From Pyrenopolyporus hunteri (Eukaryota > Ascomycota > Sordariomycetes > Xylariales > Hypoxylaceae): 64,000 nucleotides of DNA. The notes beneath the pieces were generated by a model that was not told the DNA's origin, searched no databases, and was given only the letters and a program-made list of their open reading frames with translations. The position numbers were made by a program, and so were the translations under genes. Below are positions 1 to 11,396 of this stretch, in pieces; position 1 is the first letter of the stretch; every line of letters starts with the position of its first letter. Location: contig CADCXC010000012.1 in assembly GCA_902806595.1 (NCBI GenBank), forward strand, positions 868,001 to 932,000, in the 5' to 3' direction.

Positions 1-2057
1 TTACTTGGGAGGCGGGCCGGGCTTACTATGGGGACCAATAGATCCATGGCGCAGACCGAGAGAATAAAAGAAAGGGAATAACGGCTTAGAAGGTCGAAAC
101 GCAAAGTTGTTGAAACAAATGTAATAGAGCTAGCTATTTGGCTATACTAGTTACCTACCTAGATGTATGCATTACGTACCTATATAATTACTTATATGCG
201 CGTGTATAACATACCGCCATAACATATGTAAATACCTAAATATGCAGGTATCTTGCCAAGTAACAAGCCTTAACTGGTACGCGTCAACTAAACCTTTTTT
301 CTCTATTGCTTTTTCTTTTTCCTTACTTTCTTTTTTTTCCCGTATAGAATAAGGCGAATCGTAGAATTCTTTACGCGGTAAGCCCAGCCATTGGGAGGCC
401 TTCCCCCCCTGCATATACATATACATGTATAGGTAGTCGGTTCGTATGCTGCTAATGTAACATTACTGCGTCGGCTGTGATGGTGACAAACAGGTGCCTT
501 GCGTTCTCGTTTCTGACTAAAACGCAGCCTACAGCCCGCTAAGCTTGACCGTGGTGCAGCCCCTGAATTAACTATGTAGAGCATTGGCCATCGCCAAGGG
601 AGCCGGTGTCGATCGTCATTTCAAGTTTTGCTTGTCAGCCACTTTTATAGTGCTCTGCCACACGCTCTAGCGATGCGAGCCTGGGTACTAATACACACAG
701 TCGACAGGCAAACATACTATCTTGTCCAAGTACTCGATACTTTAGCCGGTTAAACTGATCGATGCAACAGGAAGCGGAACGAGATGCAAGTAAACGTCAT
801 CCCGATATGCAGGAACCGTCGGCAGAAGATGGAAAAGGGTGAGAAAAAAACCATCCAGAGATGGCTTGAATAGGAAATCAATCATTTACTTATAATGCAC
901 GTTATGTTTAATAAATAGGTAGTTAATGGATCTGTATAGTAATATGCCTTCGAAATACATAAAATATTAGAGATAGTATCATTCTCATCACGTAGATTTC
1001 ACATCAGCTATCAGGTCATATCACCATTTCCAGGGCTAATAATAATATTAGATGATATTGAATGATATGTGATAAGACGTTATAAGTTCCGCAAATCTGT
1101 GGTACCTGACAGCTAAGCTAATAAAATCGTACATAGAGGTAATATGATTAGGTTACCCCCTTTCAAGGCGTTGATAGCGCTGTAAATGCGCGTTCGAAAC
1201 GGCCTTCATTACGTTAGGTACCTTATTTAGGTACATATAAGTGCCTATATAGGAGATAGGTACCCAAGTATATCTTCAGCACCACATATTATAACGGATT
1301 ATGCGTTGCAACTCCAGTGTTTTCTCCTAATACACACCCCCCCTTCTGCCCCTATTCTAATCTCCTGGTTCGCTCATCTTCATGCGGGCCGTGCGCGTCT
1401 GCTGCACACGACTCAACCCCACAAACTAGCGGACAGGCGCAGGGTATAGGAGAGAGAGAACCCCTGTTCGACTGGCCCGCGTCTTCCTAGAGGCTCCATA
1501 ACCGAAGAAAGGCGCTGAAAGGGAGGTGAAGACGGTCAAGGGAAAAGCCTCGCCATTGGGGACGGGATGAGATGAGCTGGAATGGTTCCTGGGGCTCCCG
1601 GACCACAATTCTCGGAGAATCTGATACTCGATACGGCATTAGCTGTCGTTAGTTACGCCCGTCAACTTTTGCCTTAGGTGACGATCTGAATTAGGCCAAT
1701 GATGCTGACCGCAAAAGCTGGGCTGGGCAGCCTGGGAAGCCCGGGAAGCCTGGGAAGTCTGGGCCAGAGAAAAGTCCCGAATCGTCGACTGCACTGCCAA
1801 ATCACGGGTTTGGCCGGGGGTAGCCATGGCTTTCCCCCTTGGCCTGTGTGTTGATGCTAATTTCAGCCGAAGGCATAGAAAAAGACAGCCGGCGCCGTCA
1901 CTTACACTCGCTTCTACTTCCCTCCTCACTCCCATCAAGCTTCGGCCAAGATAGTCACTCGTTTGTGCTTCCCGGCATATTCACGCTCTCTTTTGGAATA
2001 TTACTATTCCAGTCCATTCTTTAAGTGTTTGCCGTTTTTGCGCTTTACCTAATAACA
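1..2057. other. Gene-free left end, 5' region of the GPI-protein gene
   Basis: No reading frame here looks like a gene; the open frames are short and of biased composition. The left half is AT-rich, with scattered short TAGGTACC-type motifs near 1217-1265. The last 150 bases before the ATG at 2058 are pyrimidine-rich (CTTCTACTTCCCTCCTCACT and similar), a pattern common in leaders and promoters of strongly expressed fungal genes, so this part is probably the promoter and 5' leader of the next gene. Confidence 0.6.
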
Positions 2058-4124
2058 ATGCGTTTCTCTACCCACGGCTCCGCGGCCGTGGCCATGGCGG
2101 CCTCGCTCGCCAGCGCCACCTCGCCGCTCCCCGTCGCTCCCGTTTCCGAGCGTCACCTCCTCGACCTCGACATCCCCAAGGGCCTCGACAAGCCCATCTC
2201 CGCCAGCGTCGACCTCGGTGTGGACCTGAGCGACACTACTCTGGTGGCCGGTGTCCTAGCTAACGTAGCTGTGCCCCCTCTTGCCGCCGTTGGTGCCGAC
2301 GTCGAGGTCGCCGTCATTTGCGACACTTGCTACACCAAGGGTAACATCGACGCAAGCATCTCCCTGGAGAAGGTTGTCCCCGCTCTCAGCCTGTCTCTTA
2401 AGGACATCGAGGCCAAGCTCGACCTCGACATCAAGATCGGTGCTGCTGCCACCATTGCGGTGAACCTGTTCACCCCTCCGGCTCCTATCGTCCTTCCCCT
2501 ACCGGGCCTGAAGGTTGAGGCTCTCGTCTCTCTCGACCTCATCCTCGGTGTCGAGACCGAGATCGACCTGTCTGCCGGCATCGATCTCAAGCTTGTGGAC
2601 GAGGCCAAGATCGACACTGACATCTTGGCTGGTAAGATTCTTGACGCCAACTTCTCTGGTCTCCACGTCCAGGTCCTCCCAATCGAGGTCCGAATTGGTT
2701 GCACTAAGCTGTTGGCTGATCTCCGCCTTCGTGTTGAGCTCGGCGTTGCTGCTGAGGTCGACGTTGACGACATCCTCCCCATCCTCGATCTCCCTGAGAT
2801 TGGTGCCGGTCTCGAAGTTGCTGTCTTCGCCAACTTGCTCGAATACGTCGGTTTCTTCTGCGCCACCCCCGTGTGCCCTCTGTCCAAGGAGTCGTACGGC
2901 CTTAACATTGGTGCTGCCGTCGAGCTCGATGTCGCTGTCGAGGATCTCCTGTCCCTCCATCTCGCCCCTACTCTCTCCACTGCTCTCCTGAGCTTCCCCA
3001 CCACCACCCTTTGCGAGCATCCTTCGTACACTGCTTCCGTCCCGACTTTGACTGGATCGACTGTCAGCGCCACTGGTTCTGCTACTGGCTCTGGTTCCGA
3101 GTCTGCCACTGCCACCGGTTCCGGTTCTGGCTCTGAGTCTGCTACCGCTACTGGCCCCGCCACCGGCATTGCTACCGGCTCTGGCTCTGGCTCTGGCTAT
3201 ATTACTGCTACCGGCTCTGCTAGCGTTACCTCTGGTACCTCTGCCTCTGCTCCTGAGGCTACTACCACTCCTGGCAGCGGTGCTAGCATTACCTCTACTG
3301 TCACCAACACTCAGACTTTCACTGTCACTCAGTGTGCGGCTACTGTTCCTAACTGCCCTGCTGGCTATGCTACCACTGCTACCGTCATCCACACTACTGT
3401 TTACACTACGGTGTGCCCTGCTACCCAGACTGGCGCCATCACTGCGCCGCCGCCGAAGCCCACTCACAGCAAGCCTGCCTCTCCTGTGACTGTGACCAAG
3501 ACCGTTGTGACCCTCGTCCCTTGCTCTCAGGTCTCCACTTTCACTCCTCCCGCCAACGTTCCTACTGCTCCCTTCCCCACCAGCAACAAGCCTGCTCCTA
3601 CCACTCCCGCTGGCAGCGCTACCGCCACCTACCCTGCTGGATCTCCCTCTGGCTCTCAGCCCGCCCACACCCCCTCGGCTACCTCTCCTGCCGGCGGTGC
3701 CTCTGAGACCTCGCCTGCTGGTAGCCCGTCTGCCACTTACCCTGCCGGCTCCCCGTCCGAGAGCTCTCCGGCTGGTACTCCTAGCGCCCCTGGCAGCTCC
3801 AGCGCTCCTGGCGCACCCGATGCCCCCGGTGTTCCTGGCGCCGCCTACCCTACCGGTGGCAGCACTCCCGGCTCTCCCGCCTACCCGACTGTCGTGCCGC
3901 CTTACCCCACTGGCCCGGCTGGCGGCTCCAACAGCACCGTCGCTATCCCGACGGCTCCTCAGACTTTCAGCACTTACCAGCCCAGTGCCAGCCCCGTGAC
4001 TCCCCCGTCCGGTGGTTACCCCACGGCGCCTGGTGGTGAGACGCCCATCCCTACTGCCGGTGCCGCTAAGGTCGGCAGTGGTATCGCTCTGGCTGTTGCC
4101 GGTGCCTTCTTCGCCCTTTTGTAA
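2058..4124 (+). CDS. Secreted GPI-anchored Ser/Thr/Pro-rich cell-wall-type protein
   Basis: Single exon, 688 aa. The frame opens further upstream at a GTG, but the first ATG (2058, context AACAATGC) starts directly with a signal peptide (about residues 1-21, ending ASLASA). Residues about 30-325 form a valine/leucine/aspartate-rich domain of alternating hydrophobic strands with a few cysteines (CDTC, CATPVC). A low-complexity stalk follows: Ser-Gly-Thr-Ala repeats (about 327-390), two modules of the kind found in fungal adhesins (TVTNTQTFTVTQC and VYTTVCPATQT, about 414-459; VTVTKTVVTLVPC, about 477), then PAGSPS-like Pro-rich repeats (about 515-580). The C-terminus ends in a short hydrophobic tail (GSGIALAVAGAFFALL), typical of a GPI-attachment signal. 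Likely function: cell-wall or surface protein. The N-terminal domain is not one I recognise. Third codon positions are strongly C-rich, which creates long but meaningless antisense frames. Confidence 0.85.
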   Translation: MRFSTHGSAAVAMAASLASATSPLPVAPVSERHLLDLDIPKGLDKPISASVDLGVDLSDTTLVAGVLANVAVPPLAAVGADVEVAVICDTCYTKGNIDASISLEKVVPALSLSLKDIEAKLDLDIKIGAAATIAVNLFTPPAPIVLPLPGLKVEALVSLDLILGVETEIDLSAGIDLKLVDEAKIDTDILAGKILDANFSGLHVQVLPIEVRIGCTKLLADLRLRVELGVAAEVDVDDILPILDLPEIGAGLEVAVFANLLEYVGFFCATPVCPLSKESYGLNIGAAVELDVAVEDLLSLHLAPTLSTALLSFPTTTLCEHPSYTASVPTLTGSTVSATGSATGSGSESATATGSGSGSESATATGPATGIATGSGSGSGYITATGSASVTSGTSASAPEATTTPGSGASITSTVTNTQTFTVTQCAATVPNCPAGYATTATVIHTTVYTTVCPATQTGAITAPPPKPTHSKPASPVTVTKTVVTLVPCSQVSTFTPPANVPTAPFPTSNKPAPTTPAGSATATYPAGSPSGSQPAHTPSATSPAGGASETSPAGSPSATYPAGSPSESSPAGTPSAPGSSSAPGAPDAPGVPGAAYPTGGSTPGSPAYPTVVPPYPTGPAGGSNSTVAIPTAPQTFSTYQPSASPVTPPSGGYPTAPGGETPIPTAGAAKVGSGIALAVAGAFFALL

Positions 4125-5478
4125 GAGAAGCGTTTTGGTGTGGTTGAAATGGGGGGAAGGTTCTTATAATCTGTAATGTTTCATTGGAATGCAAGCGTCT
4201 GTATGTTAGCATAGTCCAGTTATATACCGTATATGTTCATGACTGCTTGTAGATTTTACGTGGCTTCATCTGTTGACTTTCCGTGCTTGTGATGTTTATC
4301 ATTGTTAATATTTACGTTTGTTTTAAGTGTATAATTTGTCTGTCGACGTAACTCTTCCGTGAATATCCTCCCGAGGTTCGTTTTGGTGCTGATATCTGCT
4401 TTACACTTTCAGAATCTGTAACTGCGGGATGTATAATTATCTCTGTTATCCCGCTTACCTTTAATATTAGGGGTACCTAATATTCTATGTATCGGGAGGT
4501 ACCCAGATACATAAGGTGTATGACGCGCTGTGATGTAACGGTATGGGACTGATATTATGTTGTTTCCTGAATGGTCATCAGAAATGCTCTAGTTTCGATT
4601 CCTATTCATGTTATTGGTAAGGTCGTTGTAATTCGTTTCTGATATAGGGGTACGTTAAGCCTATCAGCTATCTTGTCACGGTTTCGTCCCATATCCTCTT
4701 TTCTTGGTATCCCTAGTCGACGTCGAATCCCGCCGGTCTTATGTACCGATCTAACCGTTGATCGCCATAAAAACCAACCCTTGTTCATGACCAAAACTTT
4801 TCAGGGCACAACTAATATTTAATGGTTTGGCTGCTGCGGCTGCGGGTTCTCGTTTGGGCTCTTGGCCCCCCGTATCAAGAAATAGCTTATCACCGCCACG
4901 GAATACGAGGAAGCGGGCATAAATATTTCCTCGTAGCTAGTTCACTATCCTATCTTTCCCCTAAGATATACATAGTAGTAATAGTCTAACAATATGAATC
5001 GTTTGTGACGATCGGCCTTACGTATTAGTCTTTTAATCCTAGTGTCCAATTCGGTCTCCATTATATATGAGTTGTTATTTATCTTTTTACAGGCTCCTTC
5101 GGATTTATGCTTTCTCTGATGGCATCCTTTCGCCACGTCGTCTCACGTCTTTCCCCGCACCCTATACTACGCTAGGAAATCTGAGAAGGATTTTTAACCC
5201 CGTGTCCGTGGGCTAAGGAACAAGGGCCGAAGAGCCTCGCCTCTATGTAGTTGGAGGATTTCCAAAGTTTCCTTTCTTGCTGTATACAAAAGGCGCCCGG
5301 TAGCTAATTCCGTAATATACTTGGGAGATATTTCGAGCTGTGCCGTCGCCAATTCCACTGATCAAGATACTCTTCCCCCAATTCGTACCTGTTTACCTAC
5401 CTCATAAGTCGTGGGCTAAAGGTTCGAAGTGTAGAATTAAAACCTCGGGGACCTTTCCTAAATTTATACCAGCTGAAG
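4125..5478. other. Intergenic region
   Basis: AT-rich 3' flank of the GPI-protein gene and upstream region of the MetE-like gene. Only short ORFs without recognisable content; nothing I can support as a gene. Confidence 0.6.
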
Positions 5479-6750
5479 ATGGCCCCTCCGTTCCGTGCCG
5501 AGCACTTAGGCTCGCTACTACGACCCGAAAAGTTACTCAATGTGCGTGCAACCATCCGGGACAAGGGTATCTCGGCAGAAGAGGCCGGCCTGCCGGCAGT
5601 TGAAAAGGAGGCCATTGGCGAGGTAGTTAAGCTGCAGCAAGATCTAGGCTTCAAGGCGGTCAACTCAGGCGAATACAACCGCACTCGATTCTGGGGCCTG
5701 TTCTGGGACGAAATTGAAGGCACTACCCGCCTCCAGGATGCCGAGGCCAGCATGTTCCGGCTATACCACCCCGACGTCGTCAGTTTGATTGAGAAGGGTA
5801 GGAAAGTTATGCCTGGAGAATCGGTCATTGCTGGGAGCAAGCTATCGCATAACCCTAGCAAATCACTGTCCAACTTGGCCGAACTCCAGGAGGTTCAGGC
5901 GTTCGTTCCCAAGAGCGAATGGGGCAATATTAAGCTTACCATGATCACTCCCTCCTGGTTCCACATGAGATATAAGCAGGGGCGAGCTTATACCAAAGAA
6001 GCCTATGCCAATGATGCCGAATACTTCCAGGACGTCGCCAAGGTCTACCATGCCGAACTAGAGATGCTGTATGAAGCCGGGTTACGAAATGTTCAGTTTG
6101 ACGACCCAAACATGGCTTGTGAGTCTACTTCGCCCGGGCTACTATAATAATAGTTGGACGTGCGACTGATGACGGAAACAGACTTCTGCTCTAAGGACTT
6201 CCGGAAGGGCTGGGAAGAGGACAAGGACAATATTGGGACTTGGGAGGACCTCCTTGATGCCTACATCAGGCTATACAATGACTCCCTCCGCGGCTTACCG
6301 GCGGACTTCCACTCTGGTATCCACTTGTGCAGAGGCAACTTCATCGGCGGTAGACATTTCTCTGAAGGAGCGTACGATATCATCGCCAAGAAGCTCTTCC
6401 AGAACTTGAATGTGAGTACCTTCTACCTGGAATACGACACTGAGCGGGCAGGTGGCTTTGAACCCCTACAGTATCTGCCTAAGAACAAGAACGTCGTCAT
6501 CGGCGCCATCAGCACAAAGTTACGGCAGCTAGAAAATAAGGAGGAGACGAAGGAGCGCATCTACAAGGCGGCCGACTTCGTGGCAAAGGGAAGCGACCAG
6601 ACCCGCGAAGAGGCTCTAAAAAGGATCTCTATCAGCCCTCAGTGCGGTTTCAGTACTCACGAGACTGGGTATCCATTAACGGTGGACGACGAGAAGAAGA
6701 AATTATCCCTAGTGAGGCAGATTGCCGATGAAATCTGGGGCGAGCCCTAG
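5479..6750 (+). CDS. MetE C-terminal-domain family protein (cobalamin-independent methionine synthase-like)
   Basis: Two exons: 5479-6118 and 6182-6750; intron 6119-6181 (GTGAGT...ACAG, branch-like CTGAT). This gives 402 aa. Skipping the earlier TAG acceptor at 6153 restores the conserved segment DDPNMAYFCSKDF at the junction. The protein begins MAPPFRAEHLGSLLRP, as fungal single-domain relatives of the MetE catalytic half do. Zinc-ligand motifs are present: His261 and Cys263 (IHLCRGNF) and Cys368 (SPQCGF). Family members transfer a methyl group from a folate-type donor to a thiol; full methionine synthases are about twice this length, so this is a paralogous short form whose real substrate is uncertain. 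Cytosolic, no signal peptide. It is convergent with the methyltransferase gene at 7432-8297. Confidence 0.9.
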
Positions 6751-7431
6751 ATTTTTGGATATGTGTACAGGCATTGGAGTTAGGGGTTTGGGGACGGATG
6801 ACTGTGGTTCGTTAAGAAAAAGGGGGGGGTTTAGCGGCGCTCGCCCGGCCATTTCAACAGGCCAAAGATTTGGATTAGACGGTTAAAAGAGTAAAGACCG
6901 TAGTAGTAGATCTAGGTGCATTGTTGGATATACCCGTGCAGAATCAACTTCTAGGACATTCGTAGGGGAATAAGGGGGTTATATCGGGACTAGTGTGTAA
7001 TCGAACATAGCGAATAATATGGATGATCATTACCTACCAAGTACCTAGTCGTCCGAATTGGAACCTGTTCGTGATTGCGTAATAGGCCCCTTCGACTACT
7101 ACTAGCTAGTCTATTCCGGTCTATGTATGGACTTGTAATAAAAAGGTGTCGGCTCTAAAACTGGAGAGCCTAGAGGCTAGGATTTACGCATCCCCAAGAA
7201 GCGCTGCGGTTTTTGGGATGCGATCAACACCCCGGCCTCTGAGTAACACTTAACCTGGTGATTATAATTATATCTTCGTTCGGGGCGGCGGTTCTAAAGG
7301 ACGCCATATATCTATAAGCTCTTGAGGAATAATTCCGTCGTATCTTGACGGGAGGTTTCGGTTTGGTTCGCATAGCCTGAGCTGTAGTCTACTATCCGGC
7401 ACGGATTATAACAAACATCCCTGTAGCATAT
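6751..7431. other. Convergent intergenic region
   Basis: Lies between the 3' ends of two convergent genes. Contains no supported gene; presumably both 3' UTRs. Confidence 0.55.
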
Positions 7432-8297
7432 CTAATGTAATGCTTTCCTGGTTAAAATAAAACCGTGGTAAGCGAAACCAGCGCCGTCGCCGAGAATATC
7501 CAAGTCGATTTCCCAGTTGGTCCCGTCGCAATTTAGAAGAGGTCTTATGAAATGGGGCTGTCGGTATGTTACGTAAAGAAAGGTGCCGTCGTCCTTTAGA
7601 ACTCGGTTCACCTACGTGGCGTCAGTAGTTCCGCGTAATATATTATGAAAGAGTTATGAAAGATTAAAGGCCGGGAGAAGAAAGGAGAGGGGAAAAAAAT
7701 AGAGGCCCTCTTAGATCAAATGATAGCAAGCGTATCTAGACGATGTGGCGAATACGAGAACCTACCTCACGAATATATCGACCGGTGTTGTCTCTTACAT
7801 CGTCCGGCGGGCTCCAGGGGCTGCCGTGGATCATGGCATCTAACGTTCCTTTATCGAAGGCGACGTCTATGGATTTATCGGGGAGGTCAACCAAATGGCG
7901 GACGTCTGCGCATTTCCATTCGATGCCTTCCATGCCGGAGTGTCGTTTGGACATGAGATCTACAACAATGGTCGAGAAGTCGACACATAGCTGGTTCCTG
8001 TAGCCTTTCTCCCAGAGTTGTACTGGCACATCCTGGCATAGGAGATTAGCTGATCCCGATCGTTTCTGACGCTTAATTTCGATTGAGACGCACGCTGTCG
8101 CCTGATCCTAGGTGTAACAGTCTTGGGTTGCTTTGTGGGTTTCGGGGGTTGAAAAGTCTCCGGTCAAGAAAGGAGTCTAATTCGGCGAACGTTCTGAACC
8201 ATTCATGGGTCGGGCGGTCCCCTTCGGCCTGGGAGTAACGCTGATCCCAGAAGTCGGGATGCGCTAAGCGCTCGTTCTCTTCATCCAATGATCCCAT
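7432..8297 (-). CDS. Class I SAM-dependent methyltransferase, METTL13/EEF1AKMT4-like
   Basis: Three exons on the minus strand: 8297-8094, 8032-7766 and 7611-7432, all phase 0, giving 216 aa. Introns are 61 nt (GTGCGT...CAG, branch CTAAT) and 154 nt (GTAGGT...TAG). The start is the ATG at 8297 (MGSLDEEN); the frame upstream is open only from non-ATG codons. Family marks in order: HPDFWDQRYS and THEWF near the N-terminus, SAM-binding motif I LHLGSGDS, acidic motif II CVDFS, the family signature FDKGTLDAMIHGSPW, and a C-terminal strand segment LKDDGTFLYVTYRQPHF. The last exon was not evident as an ORF and was found by extending past the GAG|GTAGGT donor. Relatives methylate lysines of translation elongation factor 1A; the substrate here is inferred from family only. 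Confidence 0.85.
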
Positions 8298-8680
8298 TGG
8301 AAGCGTGTGTCTCAGTGGGAATAGAATTATTCGATAGAGATCGTCAACACGATGCCGAGTTTGATAGGTTAGATAGGTTTGATAGGCACTTAGTGATAAA
8401 AGGTCTCCGAGAGCCACAGGAAAGGCTTGCCCTTATCCCATGCGCATGTCTGGTTGATTTTCTGACCCAGATAAATGACCGTGATCGGCGGCCCAACCGA
8501 TATGTATATACCAGGTCTATGCTAAACTAAGGGATTATGAGAACTCATGGTGATAAATCATATTGAAAGGATATATGGGGGAACATACTTACCTACCTAG
8601 GTAGTGAGTACATAATAATATCCAGGTGTGTAAATGAAGATGTTCTAATACGAACAGAAAAAATCTCCTCAGAAATGCAA

Positions 8681-8692
8681 TGTCACGTGACA
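8681..8692. promoter_or_regulatory. Palindromic CACGTG box (TGTCACGTGACA)
   Basis: A perfect 12-bp palindrome centred on CACGTG. The extended core TCACGTGA is the type bound by bHLH factors such as Cbf1 relatives. A second copy, TGTCACGTG, begins at 8761, 80 bp away. Both lie in the divergent promoter between the methyltransferase and kelch genes. Function inferred from motif and position only. Confidence 0.4.
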
Positions 8693-8760
8693 ATTCCGCC
8701 AAGCAGTTAAAGCGCTAAAACCCTACCTCTTTGCATTACCTATGATGAGTTACCTGCACC

Positions 8761-8769
8761 TGTCACGTG
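8761..8769. promoter_or_regulatory. Second CACGTG box (TGTCACGTG)
   Basis: Repeats the left nine bases of the palindrome at 8681-8692 with a spacing of exactly 80 bp, in the same divergent promoter. Candidate bHLH-factor site; no direct evidence of binding. Confidence 0.35.
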
Positions 8770-8799
8770 TGTGAGCTACCTATCTGATCGGTATATATA

Positions 8800-8850
8800 G
8801 GTACCTAGGTACCTACCTAGGTATATAAGGTACCTAGGTATATATAATAA
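8800..8850. repeat. TAGGTACC palindromic microsatellite cluster
   Basis: Tandem, imperfect TAGGTACC/TACCTAGG units, self-complementary, interspersed with TATATA. One of about a dozen similar clusters in intergenic DNA of this window. Confidence 0.7.
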
Positions 8851-9705
8851 TTCCGCGTCGGTCGCGATAAACGTAGAATCGATACCCGAAATCAACATTC
8901 TCACTTAAGTTCTTTTCACCCGACCCAGCTGTCGATTCTCTCTCCCGATTCTCCCTTCCAAATGGCTTAATCGCTGATGTCCAAAACTAATTCTCGAAGG
9001 ATTAATCCTGGCAATTCAGAAACGTTAGGATCTCATCGGTGCGACCCTCGCGATAATATGATTGCCGTCTATCGTCGAGATCATCGCCCACGTTATGCCG
9101 ATCAAATCTGTTGGTTCAGCTGCATCTCCCCGCCCCCCTGGGCCTGGGTAGTCTCGCTTATGCAGGTACGTGGCTTTGCCAAGGTGGGCGTAGTCGTGCC
9201 CCTCCGTGATCTTCTGTAGATCATGGGTCTCTACCTACACACCTAGGTAGTAAACTGTATGTATAAACTACAACGTGTACGGAGGATATTTCGTATAAAT
9301 GGGAATGGGAATGGGAATAGGAAACAACATATAAACATACACTAATAACGGCTTGCCTAAAGAGATCCCGATACAAGGCGAGGCGATTCTTTTTCATCCC
9401 ATAGAACTAGTCCGGGTTGAATCGCGCGTCACGATTTGTGCACACTTCTATAATAAGCAAGTCGACATCGAGCATTGCGTCACTCCGCGCGCAATGGACA
9501 GATTATGGTCGGATTATCATCAATACGTCATCATATTCATCCTTCGTTTAAAATGAACAGTAAACAACCCAACTTCAACGTGGCCGAACGCTGGCTTCAG
9601 CGAAAAAGAAAAGAACCTCTCCATCAAAAGTAGAAGGAGAAATATATTATAAGTCGTAAATTTTATTATTTTTTTTTTTAAAAAAAAGACAAGAGAAATA
9701 AGAAA

Positions 9706-11023
9706 ATGGCGGAAGTTGCAGCAGGTATATGGGCTGCTGAGGAGGTCGTTTCTACGAGTATCTACGCCGGAGCGGCTGGTTATGCTGTAGCAAAACCTAC
9801 TATGCCTCTCAAGGCCACCTTTACGCAGATTGGGTCTACCTTGGACGATATTTCAAAGTATGGCTGTCTCGGATGGATCCCGTGCTTTGTCTTAGCTTCT
9901 AATACATATAAGGTCTTCGCTCACAACGTTCCGCCATACTCTCACCATAATTGGCGATAAAGCCTATATCTTCGGGGGCCAAACGAGCCATGGAAGGCTT
10001 ACGACCAATAATATTCACGTCATAGCATTACCCACGGCGACCACTGCGACACCAGAGTACCAGATATTGCCAGCCATCGCCGCTGAGAAGAACGGGCCCG
10101 TGCCTGCGCCTCGGTCTAAGCATTCGGCCTGCGCTTTAGGCAACCGTATTGCTGTTCACGGGGGATGTGATGAAGCTGGCAACGTCTTAGATGAAAATTC
10201 CAAAATTTGGCTGTACGATGTTGAGAAGCTTACATGGGATAGCCTTGAGCCTACCAGTCATCCGGAGAGAGTGCCACCGCCGCGAAGCAATGGAAACTTA
10301 CTGGCATGTAATAATAAACTCATCCTCATTGGCGGAAGGGACTTGAACGGTGCGGAACTGACGGACGCCTGGCATTTCGACTGCTTCACTAAGATATGGA
10401 ACCAGCTACCGCATATCCCGACAGCCATAACAAGCGCAACTATTTTAGGGGATACTTTATATGCAATATCTAGCTCCGCTACGCTTGGTAGCGAGGTCAA
10501 TCATCTAACCGTCCAACGGTATGCTGAACACCCGCCAACGTGGCAGACGATTACCTTTCCCACAAACCCCTTGGTCCCAGGACCTAGGCCGCGGTGGCAT
10601 GGTGGGTTGGTACCCATCACGACTGGATATGGTCGAAATTATCTTCTATACTTCTTCGGCGACCGCCAGAGCGAAGCGGAGACAGGAAACAGATTCCAGT
10701 GGAGTGACCTCTGGACCTTCCAACTCCCGTCCAGCGATTTGGAAATCAGACCAACTACCGCTGTGAAGGAGGCCGTCAAGCCGGCCAAGATTAAGGATCA
10801 GATACGCACGAAGCTCGGCGTCGATACGGGCGGGTTCAGTTGGGCTGAAGTCGAGGTGCAGCCGCCCGGTGACCTTCAAGCTCATGAGGGTAAAGCCCAC
10901 CCCGGGCCTCGAAGCTCGTTTGGCTACGACGTAACAGCGGATGGACGCAAGATCTTTTTGTGGGGTGGCTGCAATGCGGCTGGAGAACCAGAGGGTGACG
11001 GGTGGATCATTGAATTATCATGA
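9706..11023 (+). CDS. Kelch-repeat beta-propeller protein
   Basis: Two exons, 9706-9857 and 9913-11023; the 55-nt intron runs GTATGG...TAAG with branch CTAAT. Product 420 aa. Splicing joins the N-terminal frame to TLTIIGDKAYIFGGQ, the first kelch blade; without it the frame stops at 9960. Several blades with GG pairs and following aromatic/Trp signatures are visible: AYIFGG, RIAVHGG...WLYDVEKLTWDSL, LILIGG...WHFDCFTKIWNQL, and FLWGGCNAAGEPEGDGW near the end. The N-terminal 45 residues (AEVAAGIWAAEEVVSTS...KPTMPLKATFTQI) look like a conserved lead-in rather than a secretion signal. Likely a cytoplasmic protein-protein interaction propeller of the galactose-oxidase/kelch type; no enzymatic residues are evident. 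Confidence 0.85.
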
Positions 11024-11396
11024 AGGGGGTATCAACTCCCGCATACGCGTATTAACTCGGCTGCCAGTGCGCCAATGGGGGTATCACGCACACGATAGAG
11101 AAGAAACGAACCTACCCGGGTACCAACGTGATGATAGCATCCCTAGGGAACTCCTAGGACTGACCCCTCCGGATCGTGGCGATGTGACGGTGTCACTCTT
11201 GAAGTACCGTTAAAGAAAATCAAATAATGAAAATTGACAGTCTTTAAAAATGGCATTGTTTGGGTTTGCCGGGGGGGTGCGGCTTTGATTTGACTTATAG
11301 ATAAAGGTTATCCTTGGTAGAAGAACCGGAACGTGTCCTGCGTCTTTTGAGCAGTTAGACCTCTTATTCAAAATTTCAACCAAATGCAACTTCAAC
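11024..11396. other. Short intergenic region
   Basis: 3' flank of the kelch gene and leader of the next ORF; no separate feature seen. Confidence 0.5.

Larger units (their letters stand above)
8298..9705. other. Divergent intergenic region with TAGGTACC cluster
   Basis: Separates the minus-strand methyltransferase from the plus-strand kelch gene. Holds two CACGTG boxes (listed separately), a TAGGTACC palindrome cluster at about 8800-8850, and a T-run/A-run tract at about 9660-9690 just upstream of the kelch ATG. Short ORFs here begin at non-ATG codons or have no family marks. Confidence 0.6.

Noticed and set aside
2330..3668. Long antisense frames (279 and 389 codons) opposite the GPI-protein gene
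   Set aside because: They mirror the C-rich third positions of the sense gene, are Arg/Ser low-complexity and start at arbitrary codons.
6119..6153. A 35-nt intron ending at TAG (6153) in the MetE-like gene
   Set aside because: Too short for a fungal intron and breaks the frame; the acceptor at 6181 restores the conserved NMAYFCSK segment.
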